From Sedimentisphaerales bacterium (GTDB lineage: Bacteria; Planctomycetota; Phycisphaerae; Sedimentisphaerales; UBA12454), in contig JAFGGI010000063.1 in assembly GCA_016930635.1 (NCBI GenBank), positions 1 to 51,610 on the forward strand: 51,610 nt of DNA. Reading direction: 5' to 3'. Below are positions 1 to 8,825 of the stretch, one piece after another (position 1 is the stretch's first letter; the number at the start of each line of letters is the position of its first letter). The translations under genes were made by a program, and so were the position numbers. The notes beneath the pieces were generated by a model that did no database searches, was not told the origin of the DNA, and was given only the letters and a program-made list of their open reading frames with translations.

Positions 1-11
1 CTTATCAATCC

Positions 12-130
12 TGTCATTGCGAGGAGCAAAGCGACGAAGCAATCTCAGGGCACTAAAAATCATAAATGTTTTAGATTGCTTCACTTCCGTCTTCGCCAAG
101 GCTACGACGGACAAGTCGTTCGCAATGACA
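12..130. repeat. Nested inverted repeat, MITE/REP-like
   Basis: Outer arms TGTCATTGCGA (12-22) and TCGCAATGACA (120-130) are perfect inverted copies. Inner arms GAAGCAATCT (36-45) and AGATTGCTTC (73-82) are also perfect. A third hairpin sits in the right half, with arms around TCCGTC and GACGGA near 86-112. The unit lies just downstream of the 3' end of the ELW-repeat gene. CATTGCGAGGAGC-type repeats of this form are widespread in environmental bacterial genomes, probably as non-autonomous elements or REP-like structures. Whether other copies exist in this genome cannot be seen here. Confidence 0.7.
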
Positions 131-183
131 TTGTACAGATATATTTTAATGCAAAATGTTGCAGGTCCGGGGGCTAACCAGAT

Positions 184-2031
184 TTATTGACATAAGGTAG
201 CAGGGATTTTAGTGCAGTCGAGCCATTCGGAGGCCATTATCGACAAATCCAGCATATTTACGATACAGTCGCCATTGAGGTCGCTGAGGATAGGTTCTGA
301 GCAACTGCCGGCGGAGATTGAGATCTGGTATTTGCCCATTTCGCCGTTGAAGCCTGCCAGGCGGATGTAATAGATTTTGTTCTTTATCATATAATATGTT
401 ATCTGCGAATCGGTGGTTATGTCGTAATCATCATTGCATGCAAGTTCATCGCCATCGCAGGCGTTGAAAAGTGCGAGGGTTGTGTCGAAGTTGTCACTGG
501 CTGCGGTGATAGTATATTCGCCAGCCTGGCTCGGCTGGAAGTAGTACCAGACGTCGGTGTAGTCGTCATAGGCACAGGTTGTTATGTCGTTGCCGTCAGC
601 GCCGTAGTTCGAGCCGTTGTAGGTTGTACCGGAGGAGATTTCGATAGCGTCTTCGCAATCGCCATTTACTATATAGAGCCATAATTCAGTACCGTGTGCG
701 GCATAGCCGTCGGTGGCTCTGAAGAAGAGCAGGTTGTCTATGGTTGTCATTTCTTCGGGATATGAACCTAACGAGCCAGGGTTTATATCCATTACCATTT
801 GTGTACCGGCAGCAGTGCCGTCACTTTGCCATAACTCATAGCTGTGTGTGCCGTCACTGACCTGGAAAAATAATTTACCGTTCGCACTGGTCAGGTGCTG
901 AGGGAGTGAGCTGGATATGCCTGGATATATGTCTTTTACTAATGATACGGTGCCGCCGACTGTAGTATCGCATTTCCACAATTCATGGCCGTTTGCATCA
1001 TTATCGGCCCGGAAAAATAATATGCCGTCAACATTTGTCATATCGGCAGGTCCTGAACCGGTCATACCCGGATATATGTCATTTACCATATATGTGCCGA
1101 ATTCAGTGCCGTCGGATTTCCATAGTTCGTCGCCGTTTATACCGTCTCTGGCATTGAAAAATAATGTGCCGTCAACATTTGTCAGGTAGGAAGGGTTCGA
1201 ACTTGAGCCGTAATATATATCGCGAACCATTGTGGTGCCGGCTTCGGTGCCGTCAGTTTTCCATAGTTCCTGGTAGTAAGTGTTTTCGTAAGCGGAGAAA
1301 AACAGCGTGTTGTTAACAGCTGTCAAATAGTCGATGTTTGAACCTGTCGAGCCGGGGCGTATATCCTTTACCATTGCAGTTCCGGCTTCTGTGCCGTCAC
1401 TTGACCATAATTCTGAGCCATTTGCATCATTATTGGCCCGGAAAAATAATGTGCCATTAAAATTTATTAACCTGGAGGGCATTGAATCGTATATACCGGG
1501 ATTTATGTCTTTTACCATATATGTGCCTGCTTCAGTGCCGTCACTTCTCCATAGCTCGTGGCCGTTTGCATCGTTAACGGCCGAAAAAAATAACATACCT
1601 TGCACATCCGTCAGATATACAGAGCCTGAACCTGAGAAACCCGGATTTATATCCTTTACCATCGCCGTGCCAGCTTCGGTACCATCGCTTTTCCATAGTT
1701 CACCACCATTTATGTTATCAGCAGCGGTGAAAAATAATGTACCGTTCACATCTGTCAGATATGACGGATTTGAACCTGTCGGGCCGGGGTATATGTCTTT
1801 TACCATATATGTGCCTGCTTCAGTGCCATCGCTTCTCCATAGTTCCTCGCCAGCTGTGCCGTCGTTAGCTTTGAAAAATATTATGTCGTTCACTCTTGTC
1901 TCATACATAGGATATGAGTTTGACACGCCCGGGTAGATATCCCTGAGCATAAATGGGGCATCTGCAAGGGCAATATAACTAACAGGTAATAATAGAGCCA
2001 GAAATGCTAATATAGATAGTTTTATCTTCAT
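184..2031 (-). CDS. Exported ELW-repeat protein with PPC and dockerin-like C-terminus
   Basis: The protein has 615 residues. An N-terminal signal peptide (about residues 1-24, ending near ALA-DAP) precedes tandem repeats of roughly 45 residues with the pattern ELWxSDGTEAGTxMVKDI, then a PG/S-rich turn and an LFF strand. The ELW motif occurs nine times over about residues 35-445. This repeat is known from exported, probably beta-propeller-like proteins. Residues about 450-570 resemble a pre-peptidase C-terminal (PPC) domain. The last about 35 residues start DLNGDCIVNMLDLSIMA, a dockerin type I-like calcium-binding half-motif common at the ends of Phycisphaerae exported proteins. The role is unknown; surface binding or carbohydrate-associated function is inference. 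It is divergent from the histidine kinase at 2265. Confidence 0.85.
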   Translation of the reverse strand: MKIKLSILAFLALLLPVSYIALADAPFMLRDIYPGVSNSYPMYETRVNDIIFFKANDGTAGEELWRSDGTEAGTYMVKDIYPGPTGSNPSYLTDVNGTLFFTAADNINGGELWKSDGTEAGTAMVKDINPGFSGSGSVYLTDVQGMLFFSAVNDANGHELWRSDGTEAGTYMVKDINPGIYDSMPSRLINFNGTLFFRANNDANGSELWSSDGTEAGTAMVKDIRPGSTGSNIDYLTAVNNTLFFSAYENTYYQELWKTDGTEAGTTMVRDIYYGSSSNPSYLTNVDGTLFFNARDGINGDELWKSDGTEFGTYMVNDIYPGMTGSGPADMTNVDGILFFRADNDANGHELWKCDTTVGGTVSLVKDIYPGISSSLPQHLTSANGKLFFQVSDGTHSYELWQSDGTAAGTQMVMDINPGSLGSYPEEMTTIDNLLFFRATDGYAAHGTELWLYIVNGDCEDAIEISSGTTYNGSNYGADGNDITTCAYDDYTDVWYYFQPSQAGEYTITAASDNFDTTLALFNACDGDELACNDDYDITTDSQITYYMIKNKIYYIRLAGFNGEMGKYQISISAGSCSEPILSDLNGDCIVNMLDLSIMASEWLDCTKIPATLCQ

Positions 2032-2264
2032 CTTCTATTCTCCGAAAAGTTACTTGGGATTCATCCTAAATGCGGTTTTTAGACGTTGTTTTGCTAACAA
2101 GTTATATAATATACAGTTATGAGGCTGAAAATCAAGTTAAATCTTTTGCCTGGTTATGGGGTTAAAATAGGCAGTTAAACTGGGTTAATACTTTGCCGAT
2201 AAAGAAGTTATCGTGTAAGTGCCTATAATCGGGGGCTATATAGACCTGCTATGGGGAAATAGTT

Positions 2265-4805
2265 ATGCGTGAAGAGCATGTAAGAAGGAATATTCTTGTG
2301 CCGTTGGCGGTAGTTTTTGTCCTGCTGCTGGGTCTGTGGATATATGCTCTTTATCGAATTGAATACAACGAGATTGGGCGGTCGACACAGAGACGTGCAG
2401 AGCGGGTTGAAAAACTGTTTCAGATGGAACAGGTTGATGATGCAAAGACTCTTCATGCAGTGGTTGACCTGCTGCAATATGATAAGGAGTTGCAAAGTCT
2501 GTGGTTAGCCAAAGACCGCGATGCCTTGTTTAAATATGTCGAACTTTTCTTTCATGAATTGCGTTCGAGATACAGGGTGACACATTTCGCTTTTTGCGAT
2601 ATCGACAGGACCTGTTTTCTTCGTGTGCACAAGCCGGAGAGGTATGGAGATGAGATAAAAAGATATACGATGCTGCAAGCTCAGGAAAAATATACTAATA
2701 CTGAAGGTATGGAGCTTGGGGCTTTGGGAATGTTTACTTTGCGAATTGTGCATCCATGGATGATCGACGGGAAATTAGCAGGATATATTGAATTGGGAGA
2801 GGAAATTGAACGTATAACGCAAAAGCTGCATGATATTGTTGATGTAAATTTGCTGGTGATGATAGATAAGTCATACCTGGACAGGAGCGGCTGGGAAGAA
2901 GGAATGAAGACGATGGGCAGGGATGCGAACTGGGACCAGTTTGCCGACCATGTGCTGGTTGACAGCACGATGGAGAATGTGCCCTGGCAGCTGCGAGATG
3001 AGATATATCATCATATTACAAGAGGGAACGGACAGAATAATATGCAGTTTTTATCAAAAGATAAGACATATGAGATTCACTTTATAAAACTGACAGATGC
3101 AGGCGGTAATAATGTCGGCAATATGGCCTCTATATGCGATATTACCGCAGAGGTGGCGGCGTTAAAGAGTTTTTCCGTAATTTTAATCTCTGCAAGTACA
3201 GCTTTGGTTGTATGTATTATAGGGATGTTTTATATCTATCTTGGCAGGATTGGAAAGGAGTTAGTAGAATCCAGAGAAGAGATCGTCACAGAAGAAGAAA
3301 ATCTTGAGAAGATATTCAATGCCGCCCCGGTGGGTATGCTTCTGCTGGATGAGCACGCAAATGTGCTGCAGATAAACGATGTTGTCAAAAAGATGGTCTC
3401 TATGGATACGGTGATAGACGGTACCCAGCAGCCCGGCAATATACTGTGCTGCATTCATTCTGTCGAGGACCCGAAGGGCTGCGGGTACGGCGAGACGTGT
3501 GCGAATTGTCCGTTTCGCCAGACAATAATGAAAGTGATTAAAGAAGGTCACTCTTTCCACGATGTTGAGATATTGGCCAAGTTAACACTTGACGGCAAGG
3601 AGGTTAGCTGTTGGCTGAGTGTCAGTGCTGAGCCGGTGAATATGAACGGTAAGCGAAGAGTAGTTGTTGCTATGAACAATATCACTGCTCGGAAACAGGC
3701 AGAACAGCAGTTAATAGAGGCGATGGAGCATTCGGAACTTTTGTACAGGGTTGTGCCGAGCGGGATATTTACTATGGATAAGGATGGAATGATTACCAGT
3801 TGTAATGAGACCTTCGAAGAGATAACCGGATTTAAGGAGATAGAACTGCTGGGCAAAAAATGCAGTGAATTTGCGTTAGAGCCCTGCAGCCATGGATGCG
3901 ATTTGTTCTCTGACGATACACCTAAACCGATAACAGCAAGAGAAGCGCAGATACAGCGTAAGGATGGCACGATAGTAAACATACTTAAGAATGCAGATCT
4001 ATTGAGAGATGAGGCGGGTAATGTCATCGGTGGGATAGAGAGCTTCGAAGATATAACTGAGGTTAAAAAAGCACAGGACAGGGCCAGGGAGGCTGTTGAG
4101 GCTAAGTCGAGGTTTGTCTCGACAGCTTCACACGAGCTCAGGACACCTTTGACGGCTATCAAGGAAGGTATCAATCTTGTTTATAGCGGGATGACCGGTG
4201 AGCTCAACGATGAGCAGAAGGAGTTTTTAGAGATAGCAAAGAGAAATGTGGACAGGCTGGCCAGACTGATAAATAACGTGCTTGATTTCCAGAAGATATC
4301 GGCAGGCAGGATGAATTTTGTTATCAAGCCTAACAATATTAATGAGGTTGTAAAACAGATAGAAGAGACTATGCAGCCATGGGTAAGGGATAAGGGGTTG
4401 AAATTAGAAGTGGAGCTGGATGAACATATCGAAGAATTCGGTTTTGACAGTGATAAGATTATCCAGGTGCTGACGAATCTTGTGAATAATGCTATTAAAT
4501 TCACAGACCACGGAAAAATAAAGTTATCTACAATTAAAGAGGGCAAAAAAGCAGTTGTTTCTGTGGAGGATACCGGGCTTGGGATAAAATATGAAAATAT
4601 ACCGAAGCTGTTCAGGGAATTTCAGCAGTTTGAAACTGCGGACCATAATAGAAAGACAGGCGGTACAGGTCTTGGACTTGCAATATGTAAAAAAATCATA
4701 GAAGGTCATAATGGGAAAATATGGGCCACTTCAGAATTTGGAGTAGGAACAACCTTCTGTTTTCAGTTACCTATGGAGGATGTATCATGCCAGATAAAGT
4801 ATTAA
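2265..4805 (+). CDS. Membrane sensor histidine kinase (Cache-like, two PAS)
   Basis: The protein has 846 residues. TM1 is at about 9-29 and TM2 at about 303-326, enclosing a periplasmic Cache-like sensor region. Two PAS domains follow (about 345-470 and 480-605), then HisKA with the H-box around SHELRTPLTAI (phospho-acceptor His623) and an HATPase domain with N-box TNLVNNAIKF, DTGLGI and GGTGLGLAICKKI. The first PAS carries a cysteine cluster (LCC...GCG...CANCPFR) and the second has CSHGC. The stop overlaps the start of the response regulator by 19 bp, so the two form a translationally coupled two-component pair. The ligand is unknown. A promoter should lie in the 230-bp gap shared with the divergent ELW-repeat gene. 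Confidence 0.92.
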   Translation: MREEHVRRNILVPLAVVFVLLLGLWIYALYRIEYNEIGRSTQRRAERVEKLFQMEQVDDAKTLHAVVDLLQYDKELQSLWLAKDRDALFKYVELFFHELRSRYRVTHFAFCDIDRTCFLRVHKPERYGDEIKRYTMLQAQEKYTNTEGMELGALGMFTLRIVHPWMIDGKLAGYIELGEEIERITQKLHDIVDVNLLVMIDKSYLDRSGWEEGMKTMGRDANWDQFADHVLVDSTMENVPWQLRDEIYHHITRGNGQNNMQFLSKDKTYEIHFIKLTDAGGNNVGNMASICDITAEVAALKSFSVILISASTALVVCIIGMFYIYLGRIGKELVESREEIVTEEENLEKIFNAAPVGMLLLDEHANVLQINDVVKKMVSMDTVIDGTQQPGNILCCIHSVEDPKGCGYGETCANCPFRQTIMKVIKEGHSFHDVEILAKLTLDGKEVSCWLSVSAEPVNMNGKRRVVVAMNNITARKQAEQQLIEAMEHSELLYRVVPSGIFTMDKDGMITSCNETFEEITGFKEIELLGKKCSEFALEPCSHGCDLFSDDTPKPITAREAQIQRKDGTIVNILKNADLLRDEAGNVIGGIESFEDITEVKKAQDRAREAVEAKSRFVSTASHELRTPLTAIKEGINLVYSGMTGELNDEQKEFLEIAKRNVDRLARLINNVLDFQKISAGRMNFVIKPNNINEVVKQIEETMQPWVRDKGLKLEVELDEHIEEFGFDSDKIIQVLTNLVNNAIKFTDHGKIKLSTIKEGKKAVVSVEDTGLGIKYENIPKLFREFQQFETADHNRKTGGTGLGLAICKKIIEGHNGKIWATSEFGVGTTFCFQLPMEDVSCQIKY

Positions 4806-5164
4806 TTGTTGATGATGAGCCGGATATTTTAAGGATCGTTTCGTTTACTCTCAAGAAATGGGGCTATGAAGTTGCGACAGCGGTCAACGGCAAGGAAGGG
4901 CTGGATGTATTGGAAGATAATCCGGACATTGGCCTTATATTGCTCGATGTAGGGATGCCGGTGATGAACGGCCAGCAGATGCTGGACAAGCTTAGGATGC
5001 ACCCGGAATGGAAAGATATTCCTGTAATAATGCTGACTGCTCATTCAGATGGGTCAAGTATAAAGGAAGCACTGTCACATGATGTACATGAATACATAAC
5101 CAAACCGTTCGAGCCGACAGATCTGAGGGAAAAAATTGATTCGGTAATGAACCGTGTGAAGTAG
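4787..5164 (+). CDS. Single-domain response regulator (CheY-like)
   Basis: The protein has 125 residues and is a receiver domain only: acidic pocket VDDEPD near residues 8-13, phospho-acceptor Asp54 in LLDVGMP, and the conserved K-P in YITKPFEP. I chose the ATG at 4787 because GGAGGA sits 6 nt upstream and MPDKVLIVDDE matches family N-termini; in-frame codons upstream lie inside the kinase gene. The start is embedded in the 3' end of the histidine kinase gene, its presumed partner. There is no output domain, so signalling is presumably by protein-protein contact or phosphorelay. Confidence 0.93.
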   Translation: MPDKVLIVDDEPDILRIVSFTLKKWGYEVATAVNGKEGLDVLEDNPDIGLILLDVGMPVMNGQQMLDKLRMHPEWKDIPVIMLTAHSDGSSIKEALSHDVHEYITKPFEPTDLREKIDSVMNRVK

Positions 5165-5231
5165 AGAGTATCAGCGGATTTAGTATAGGATCTTCGGGTA
5201 GAAAGCGGACATGTCTTAATCGCACAAACGC

Positions 5232-5252
5232 CCCAAAATCATTGATTTTGGG
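5232..5252. other. Perfect 9-bp hairpin, possible terminator or processing site
   Basis: CCCAAAATC (5232-5240) pairs with GATTTTGGG (5244-5252) across a 3-nt loop, between the two-component pair and the DUF2959 gene. It is followed on the plus strand by A residues rather than T, so it lacks the U-tract of a standard intrinsic terminator. It could be a bidirectional pause, a processing site or a protein-binding palindrome. Confidence 0.4.
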
Positions 5253-5345
5253 CAAAAAAAGCCATTTTCAGGTAATTCTTGCCTTTAGCAATAATCAGGG
5301 GGATAATGTGTGTTCAGGAAACCGGGTTTAAAGGAGTAACGGAAA

Positions 5346-5996
5346 ATGCAAAAAGCTGTCATATCTATTTTGGTTCTTTGTATGCTTATCACCAGCGGCT
5401 GTCAGAGTGTTTATTATAAAACTATGGAGACGTTCGGCAAGCATAAGCGGGATATACTGGTCAACAGAGTTGAAGATACCCGTGATGCTCAGGAGGAAGC
5501 TAAAGAACAATTCCAGACGGCACTGGAAAAGTTCACAGCAGTTGTGGATTACAGCGAAGGCGGCGAACTTGAAAGAAAATATAAAGAGCTCAGCGGCGAA
5601 CTCGAAAGAAGTGAAACAAAGGCAAGGGCTGTGCGGAAACATATTAAAGATGTTGAGGATGTTTCAGAAGCTTTGTTTGATGAATGGCAGGACGAACTGG
5701 AAGAATACAGCAATGATCATTTACGAAAATCGAGTGAAAACAAATTGTATCAGACTAAACAGCGGTATGCACAGCTTATAGTCGCAATGAAACGAGCGGA
5801 AAGCAAGATAGAACCTGTACTGACGGTATTTCGGGACCAGGTTTTGTTTTTGAAGCATAACCTTAACGCAAGCGCTATCGCATCACTGCAGGATGAACTT
5901 GCTTCGGTACAGGCTGATATTACATCGCTTATCAAGGAAATGGAAAATTCCATTACAGAAGCTGATGCGTTTATCAAAGCGATGGGTGAAGAATAA
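5346..5996 (+). CDS. DUF2959 family lipoprotein
   Basis: The protein has 216 residues. The N-terminus has a lipoprotein signal with lipobox ITSGC (Cys about 19). The mature part is almost entirely charged, predicted helical and coiled-coil-like, with a YYKTMETFGKHKRDIL segment right after the lipobox that is typical of DUF2959 proteins. No catalytic motif is visible. It is the first gene of a plus-strand cassette with an AsmA-like and a PepSY-like protein, so a periplasmic or envelope role is likely; the molecular function of the family is unknown to me. The start is supported by a GGAG sequence about 10 nt upstream. Confidence 0.85.
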   Translation: MQKAVISILVLCMLITSGCQSVYYKTMETFGKHKRDILVNRVEDTRDAQEEAKEQFQTALEKFTAVVDYSEGGELERKYKELSGELERSETKARAVRKHIKDVEDVSEALFDEWQDELEEYSNDHLRKSSENKLYQTKQRYAQLIVAMKRAESKIEPVLTVFRDQVLFLKHNLNASAIASLQDELASVQADITSLIKEMENSITEADAFIKAMGEE

Positions 5997-6029
5997 AATT
6001 TGATATAAATTATTAAGGAGAATAGAGTT

Positions 6030-6851
6030 ATGGCAAAGAAATCAAACGCTCTGCGTACAGTTTTATTGGTTATTGTAATACTTATTGTTGCAGTTATCGT
6101 TCTGGTCAAAATGTTTGGCGGCAGTGCTTTAAAGGCTGGGGTTGAAACAGCAGCGAGCAAGACTTTAAAAGTCGGGGTCAAAATCGATGATATAGATTTT
6201 TCAATCCTTGGCGGCAAGGTTGGTATTGCTGGATTAGTGATCGACAATCCGCCCGGCTATCAGCATGAGACGCTGCTTAAGTTAGGACAGGGACAAGTGG
6301 CAGTTACGTTGGGTTCACTTTTGAAGGATACGGTGAATATAAAAGAGATTATGTTCGATGGCATCGAAGTTGTAATAGAGCAGAAGGATGTCCGAAGTAA
6401 TAATCTGCAGGATGTGATTAACAATCTCCCTAAAAGCGATGCAAAACCTGAAGAGACAACAGAAAAATCAGGCAAACCTGGTAAAAAGCTTCATATAGAC
6501 AAACTGGAAATTAAAAATGTAACTGTCAAGGCCAAGCTTTTACCTGTGCCGGGCAAGGCTGATACTGTTACGCTCAAACTTAATCCTATCGTGATGAATG
6601 ATCTGGGCGGCGATAACAAGATGGATGTTGCCAAGTTAACGGGTAAGATTTTTGCGGCTATTGCAGGCGGTATTGCGGCTCAGGGAGCAGGGTTATTGCC
6701 TAAGGATATGACGGCAGCTATGGGTAAAGGTCTGGACCAGGCGGCTGAATTGGGCAAAAGTGTTGCTGAAGAGGGCACAAAAGCAGTAGAAGAAGGCGCC
6801 GAGGCAGGCAAAGAGATGTTAAAAGGTGTTGAAGGTTTGTTTAAGAAGTAA
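6030..6851 (+). CDS. AsmA-like / DUF748-like membrane-anchored protein
   Basis: The protein has 273 residues. An N-terminal membrane anchor (about 10-30) is followed by a segment reading GVKIDDIDFSILGGKVGIAG and LVIDNPPGY, which matches the start of AsmA-type beta-groove proteins (a hydrophobic strand repeat with a GxV/xGLxIxNP pattern). The C-terminal about 60 residues are Ala/Gly/Glu-rich. AsmA relatives span the periplasm and are implicated in lipid transport or outer-membrane homeostasis; this short version has only one repeat unit. AAGGAG lies 9 nt before the ATG. It sits between the DUF2959 lipoprotein and the PepSY-like gene with gaps of about 35-45 bp, consistent with one operon. Confidence 0.7.
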   Translation: MAKKSNALRTVLLVIVILIVAVIVLVKMFGGSALKAGVETAASKTLKVGVKIDDIDFSILGGKVGIAGLVIDNPPGYQHETLLKLGQGQVAVTLGSLLKDTVNIKEIMFDGIEVVIEQKDVRSNNLQDVINNLPKSDAKPEETTEKSGKPGKKLHIDKLEIKNVTVKAKLLPVPGKADTVTLKLNPIVMNDLGGDNKMDVAKLTGKIFAAIAGGIAAQGAGLLPKDMTAAMGKGLDQAAELGKSVAEEGTKAVEEGAEAGKEMLKGVEGLFKK

Positions 6852-6895
6852 TAATAGAACAGCTCGACAAGTAAAATTGTATAGGGAGTTTCAGG

Positions 6896-7405
6896 ATGAC
6901 AAAGAAAAGACTAATCGGTGTTTTGTTAATTATTGCAATTATTGCTTGTGCGGGGTATGCGGCCAAAGGTAAGAAAAAAGGTGATAAAGAACTGCCGGAA
7001 GTAGTGAAAGCTGCGATAAAGGCACTTTTCCCGGCCGGTGAGATTAAAGAGTTCAAAAAGGAAGAGGAACATATCAAGCTTTATGAAGTCGGGGTAGAGG
7101 CTAACGGAGTTGAGATGGATATAGATGTTGGCTGCGATGGTACGGTTGCCGAGGTTGAGACAAACCAGGATGTTAACAGTTTGCCTGAAGCAGTTGCAAA
7201 AACGATTGCCGATAAAGGCGGTGAAGTTCTCGATGTAGATAAAGAGGTTGTTTATGCCGAGCTTAAGCTGATAAAGCTTGATGTGCCTGTAACAATGTAT
7301 GAAGTGAAGATCAAAAAAGACGGCAAGGTAAAAGAGTTGAAAATCGCTGAAGACGGTAAGATACTGGATGTGAAGAAAATCGAATGCAGCAAGGATAAAG
7401 ATTAA
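6896..7405 (+). CDS. Exported PepSY-like protein
   Basis: The protein has 169 residues with an N-terminal signal/anchor (residues about 5-22). The mature part contains two imperfect PepSY-like repeats. Each starts with a short helix (LPEVVKAAIKALFPAGEI and LPEAVAKTIADKGGEVLDV) and continues with three strands including YEVGVEANGVEMDI and YEVKIKKDGKVKELKI. PepSY-like proteins are small periplasmic binding or inhibitory modules; the ligand is unknown. Last gene of the cassette, followed within 30 bp by a strong intrinsic terminator. Lys/Glu-rich composition fits a soluble periplasmic protein. Confidence 0.75.
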   Translation: MTKKRLIGVLLIIAIIACAGYAAKGKKKGDKELPEVVKAAIKALFPAGEIKEFKKEEEHIKLYEVGVEANGVEMDIDVGCDGTVAEVETNQDVNSLPEAVAKTIADKGGEVLDVDKEVVYAELKLIKLDVPVTMYEVKIKKDGKVKELKIAEDGKILDVKKIECSKDKD

Positions 7406-7433
7406 AAAGGCGAGGATGTACTTGCGGGAAATT

Positions 7434-7475
7434 GACGCCGGCAGAAAGGATACTTTTCGCCGGCGTTATTTTTTT
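7434..7475 (+). terminator. Intrinsic terminator after the envelope cassette
   Basis: GACGCCGGC (7434-7442) pairs with GCCGGCGTT (7459-7467; the outer G faces T) and is followed by ATTTTTTT. The U-tract is on the plus-strand side, so it ends the DUF2959/AsmA/PepSY operon just before the convergent yihY-family stop codon. Confidence 0.85.
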
Positions 7476-8793
7476 AAAGATTTTTCAGTAATACATTTGC
7501 AGGCGAGACTTCAATATTATTTGCAAATGTGTTCAGACACTGAGAAAGTTTGTCCAGTTCGCTTGTTTTTCCCACAGGTATTTGGGAATGACCTTTTTGT
7601 TCGAGGGCATCTAAGACATATTTTATTGTTAATTTTTCGACATCCACAGCAGGCTGATAGGCGACATCTTTGCTGTTGTTCTTTTGAGCCTGTGAGAGAA
7701 TTTGCGACTCGACCAATTCGAAGAGTATCTGTCTTACAAGACGAATAGGGATCTCGAGTTTTTGTGATATTTGCTGGGCATCCAGGGGCACTTCGGCATT
7801 ACAGAAGTTCTTTACGAGTTGATGAGTTATCAACAAGGCAAGCAGTTTTTTGAAAGAGTAACTGGCGGAGAGACAATCCTGCTCGAATTCGTAGGTATCA
7901 ACATTTTGGTGAGCGAAGGATATCTCTGCGCCGAACAGGACGACGAGCCAGCTGATTTGCAGCCAGAGTAAGAACAGCGGTAATGCGGCAAAGCTGCCGT
8001 AGATGGCGCTGTATTTTGCTGCACCGATCTGGAAATTTATATAGGCCCATTGTACAAGCTGAAAAATCGTTCCTGCAACAATGCCTGCAAGCAGGCCCGA
8101 GCTGAATCTGACCTTAGTGTTAGGCATAAAGATAAAGACAAACGTGAACATTACCCAGATAGTACAGTAGGGCAGCAGCCTGAGCAAAAATGAGATCAAC
8201 GGGCCGATGGAATTAAAGATGGCGAATTTCTGGATTATATTCATAATCTGACTGCTTATAACGACAGTAGCGCTGCTGGCCATTATCAAAAGGAATGGAC
8301 ATATCAGCATCATGGACAGGTAATCGCTGAATTTTCTTCCGATGCTCCGTGAGTTTTTAATACCCCAGATATCGTTGAAGGAATTTTCGATATTGCTGAG
8401 AACCTTTATTATTGCCCAGAACAAAAAGGCTACACCGATGCCGGCGATAACGCCTCCGCTGGCATTTTCGAGCAGGGCGGTTGAGAAGCCTATTATTTTT
8501 TCCGCAATTTCTTCCTGGCCCTGCATTTTCTGCATGAGTGCTGTTTTGACGCGTTCTTCAAGGCCGAAGCCCTTGGCGATGCCGAACATCATGGCAATTA
8601 CAGGTACGATGGACAACAGTGAGAAAAAGGTCAAAGCAGAAGCCCGGAATTTGCATTTGTCTTCTGCAAAGCCGCGGACAGAAAGAACGACGATTCTCAG
8701 CTGTCTAAGCAAAAAGGATTTTCGGCGGGAATAGTTTTTTAACTGTATTCGCCAAAGGTCTGTTTTAAGAAATTGGACGGCTTTTGCGAGCAT
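7474..8793 (-). CDS. YihY/BrkB (UPF0761) family membrane protein
   Basis: The protein has 439 residues. The core (about 30-300) has six predicted transmembrane helices with the family's typical N-terminal LTFFSLLSIVPVIAM segment and a central FNDIWGI motif. The C-terminal about 130 residues form a soluble extension resembling a winged helix (LDAQQISQKLEIPIRLVRQIL) before a tail. YihY proteins are inner-membrane proteins sometimes mis-annotated as RNase BN; their transport function is unresolved. It is convergent with the PepSY-like gene and just downstream of the aldo/keto reductase gene (33-bp gap), so it may be read through from that operon. Confidence 0.88.
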   Translation of the reverse strand: MLAKAVQFLKTDLWRIQLKNYSRRKSFLLRQLRIVVLSVRGFAEDKCKFRASALTFFSLLSIVPVIAMMFGIAKGFGLEERVKTALMQKMQGQEEIAEKIIGFSTALLENASGGVIAGIGVAFLFWAIIKVLSNIENSFNDIWGIKNSRSIGRKFSDYLSMMLICPFLLIMASSATVVISSQIMNIIQKFAIFNSIGPLISFLLRLLPYCTIWVMFTFVFIFMPNTKVRFSSGLLAGIVAGTIFQLVQWAYINFQIGAAKYSAIYGSFAALPLFLLWLQISWLVVLFGAEISFAHQNVDTYEFEQDCLSASYSFKKLLALLITHQLVKNFCNAEVPLDAQQISQKLEIPIRLVRQILFELVESQILSQAQKNNSKDVAYQPAVDVEKLTIKYVLDALEQKGHSQIPVGKTSELDKLSQCLNTFANNIEVSPANVLLKNL

Positions 8794-8825
8794 AATAAAA
8801 TCCTCCCTGCTAAAGCTTTAGAAAT

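Noticed and set aside
917-1936. Plus-strand ORFs antisense to the ELW-repeat gene (90 and 200 codons)
   Set aside because: They repeat with the same period as the ELW repeats on the other strand, which is what a repetitive real gene produces as a shadow; no ribosome-binding site.
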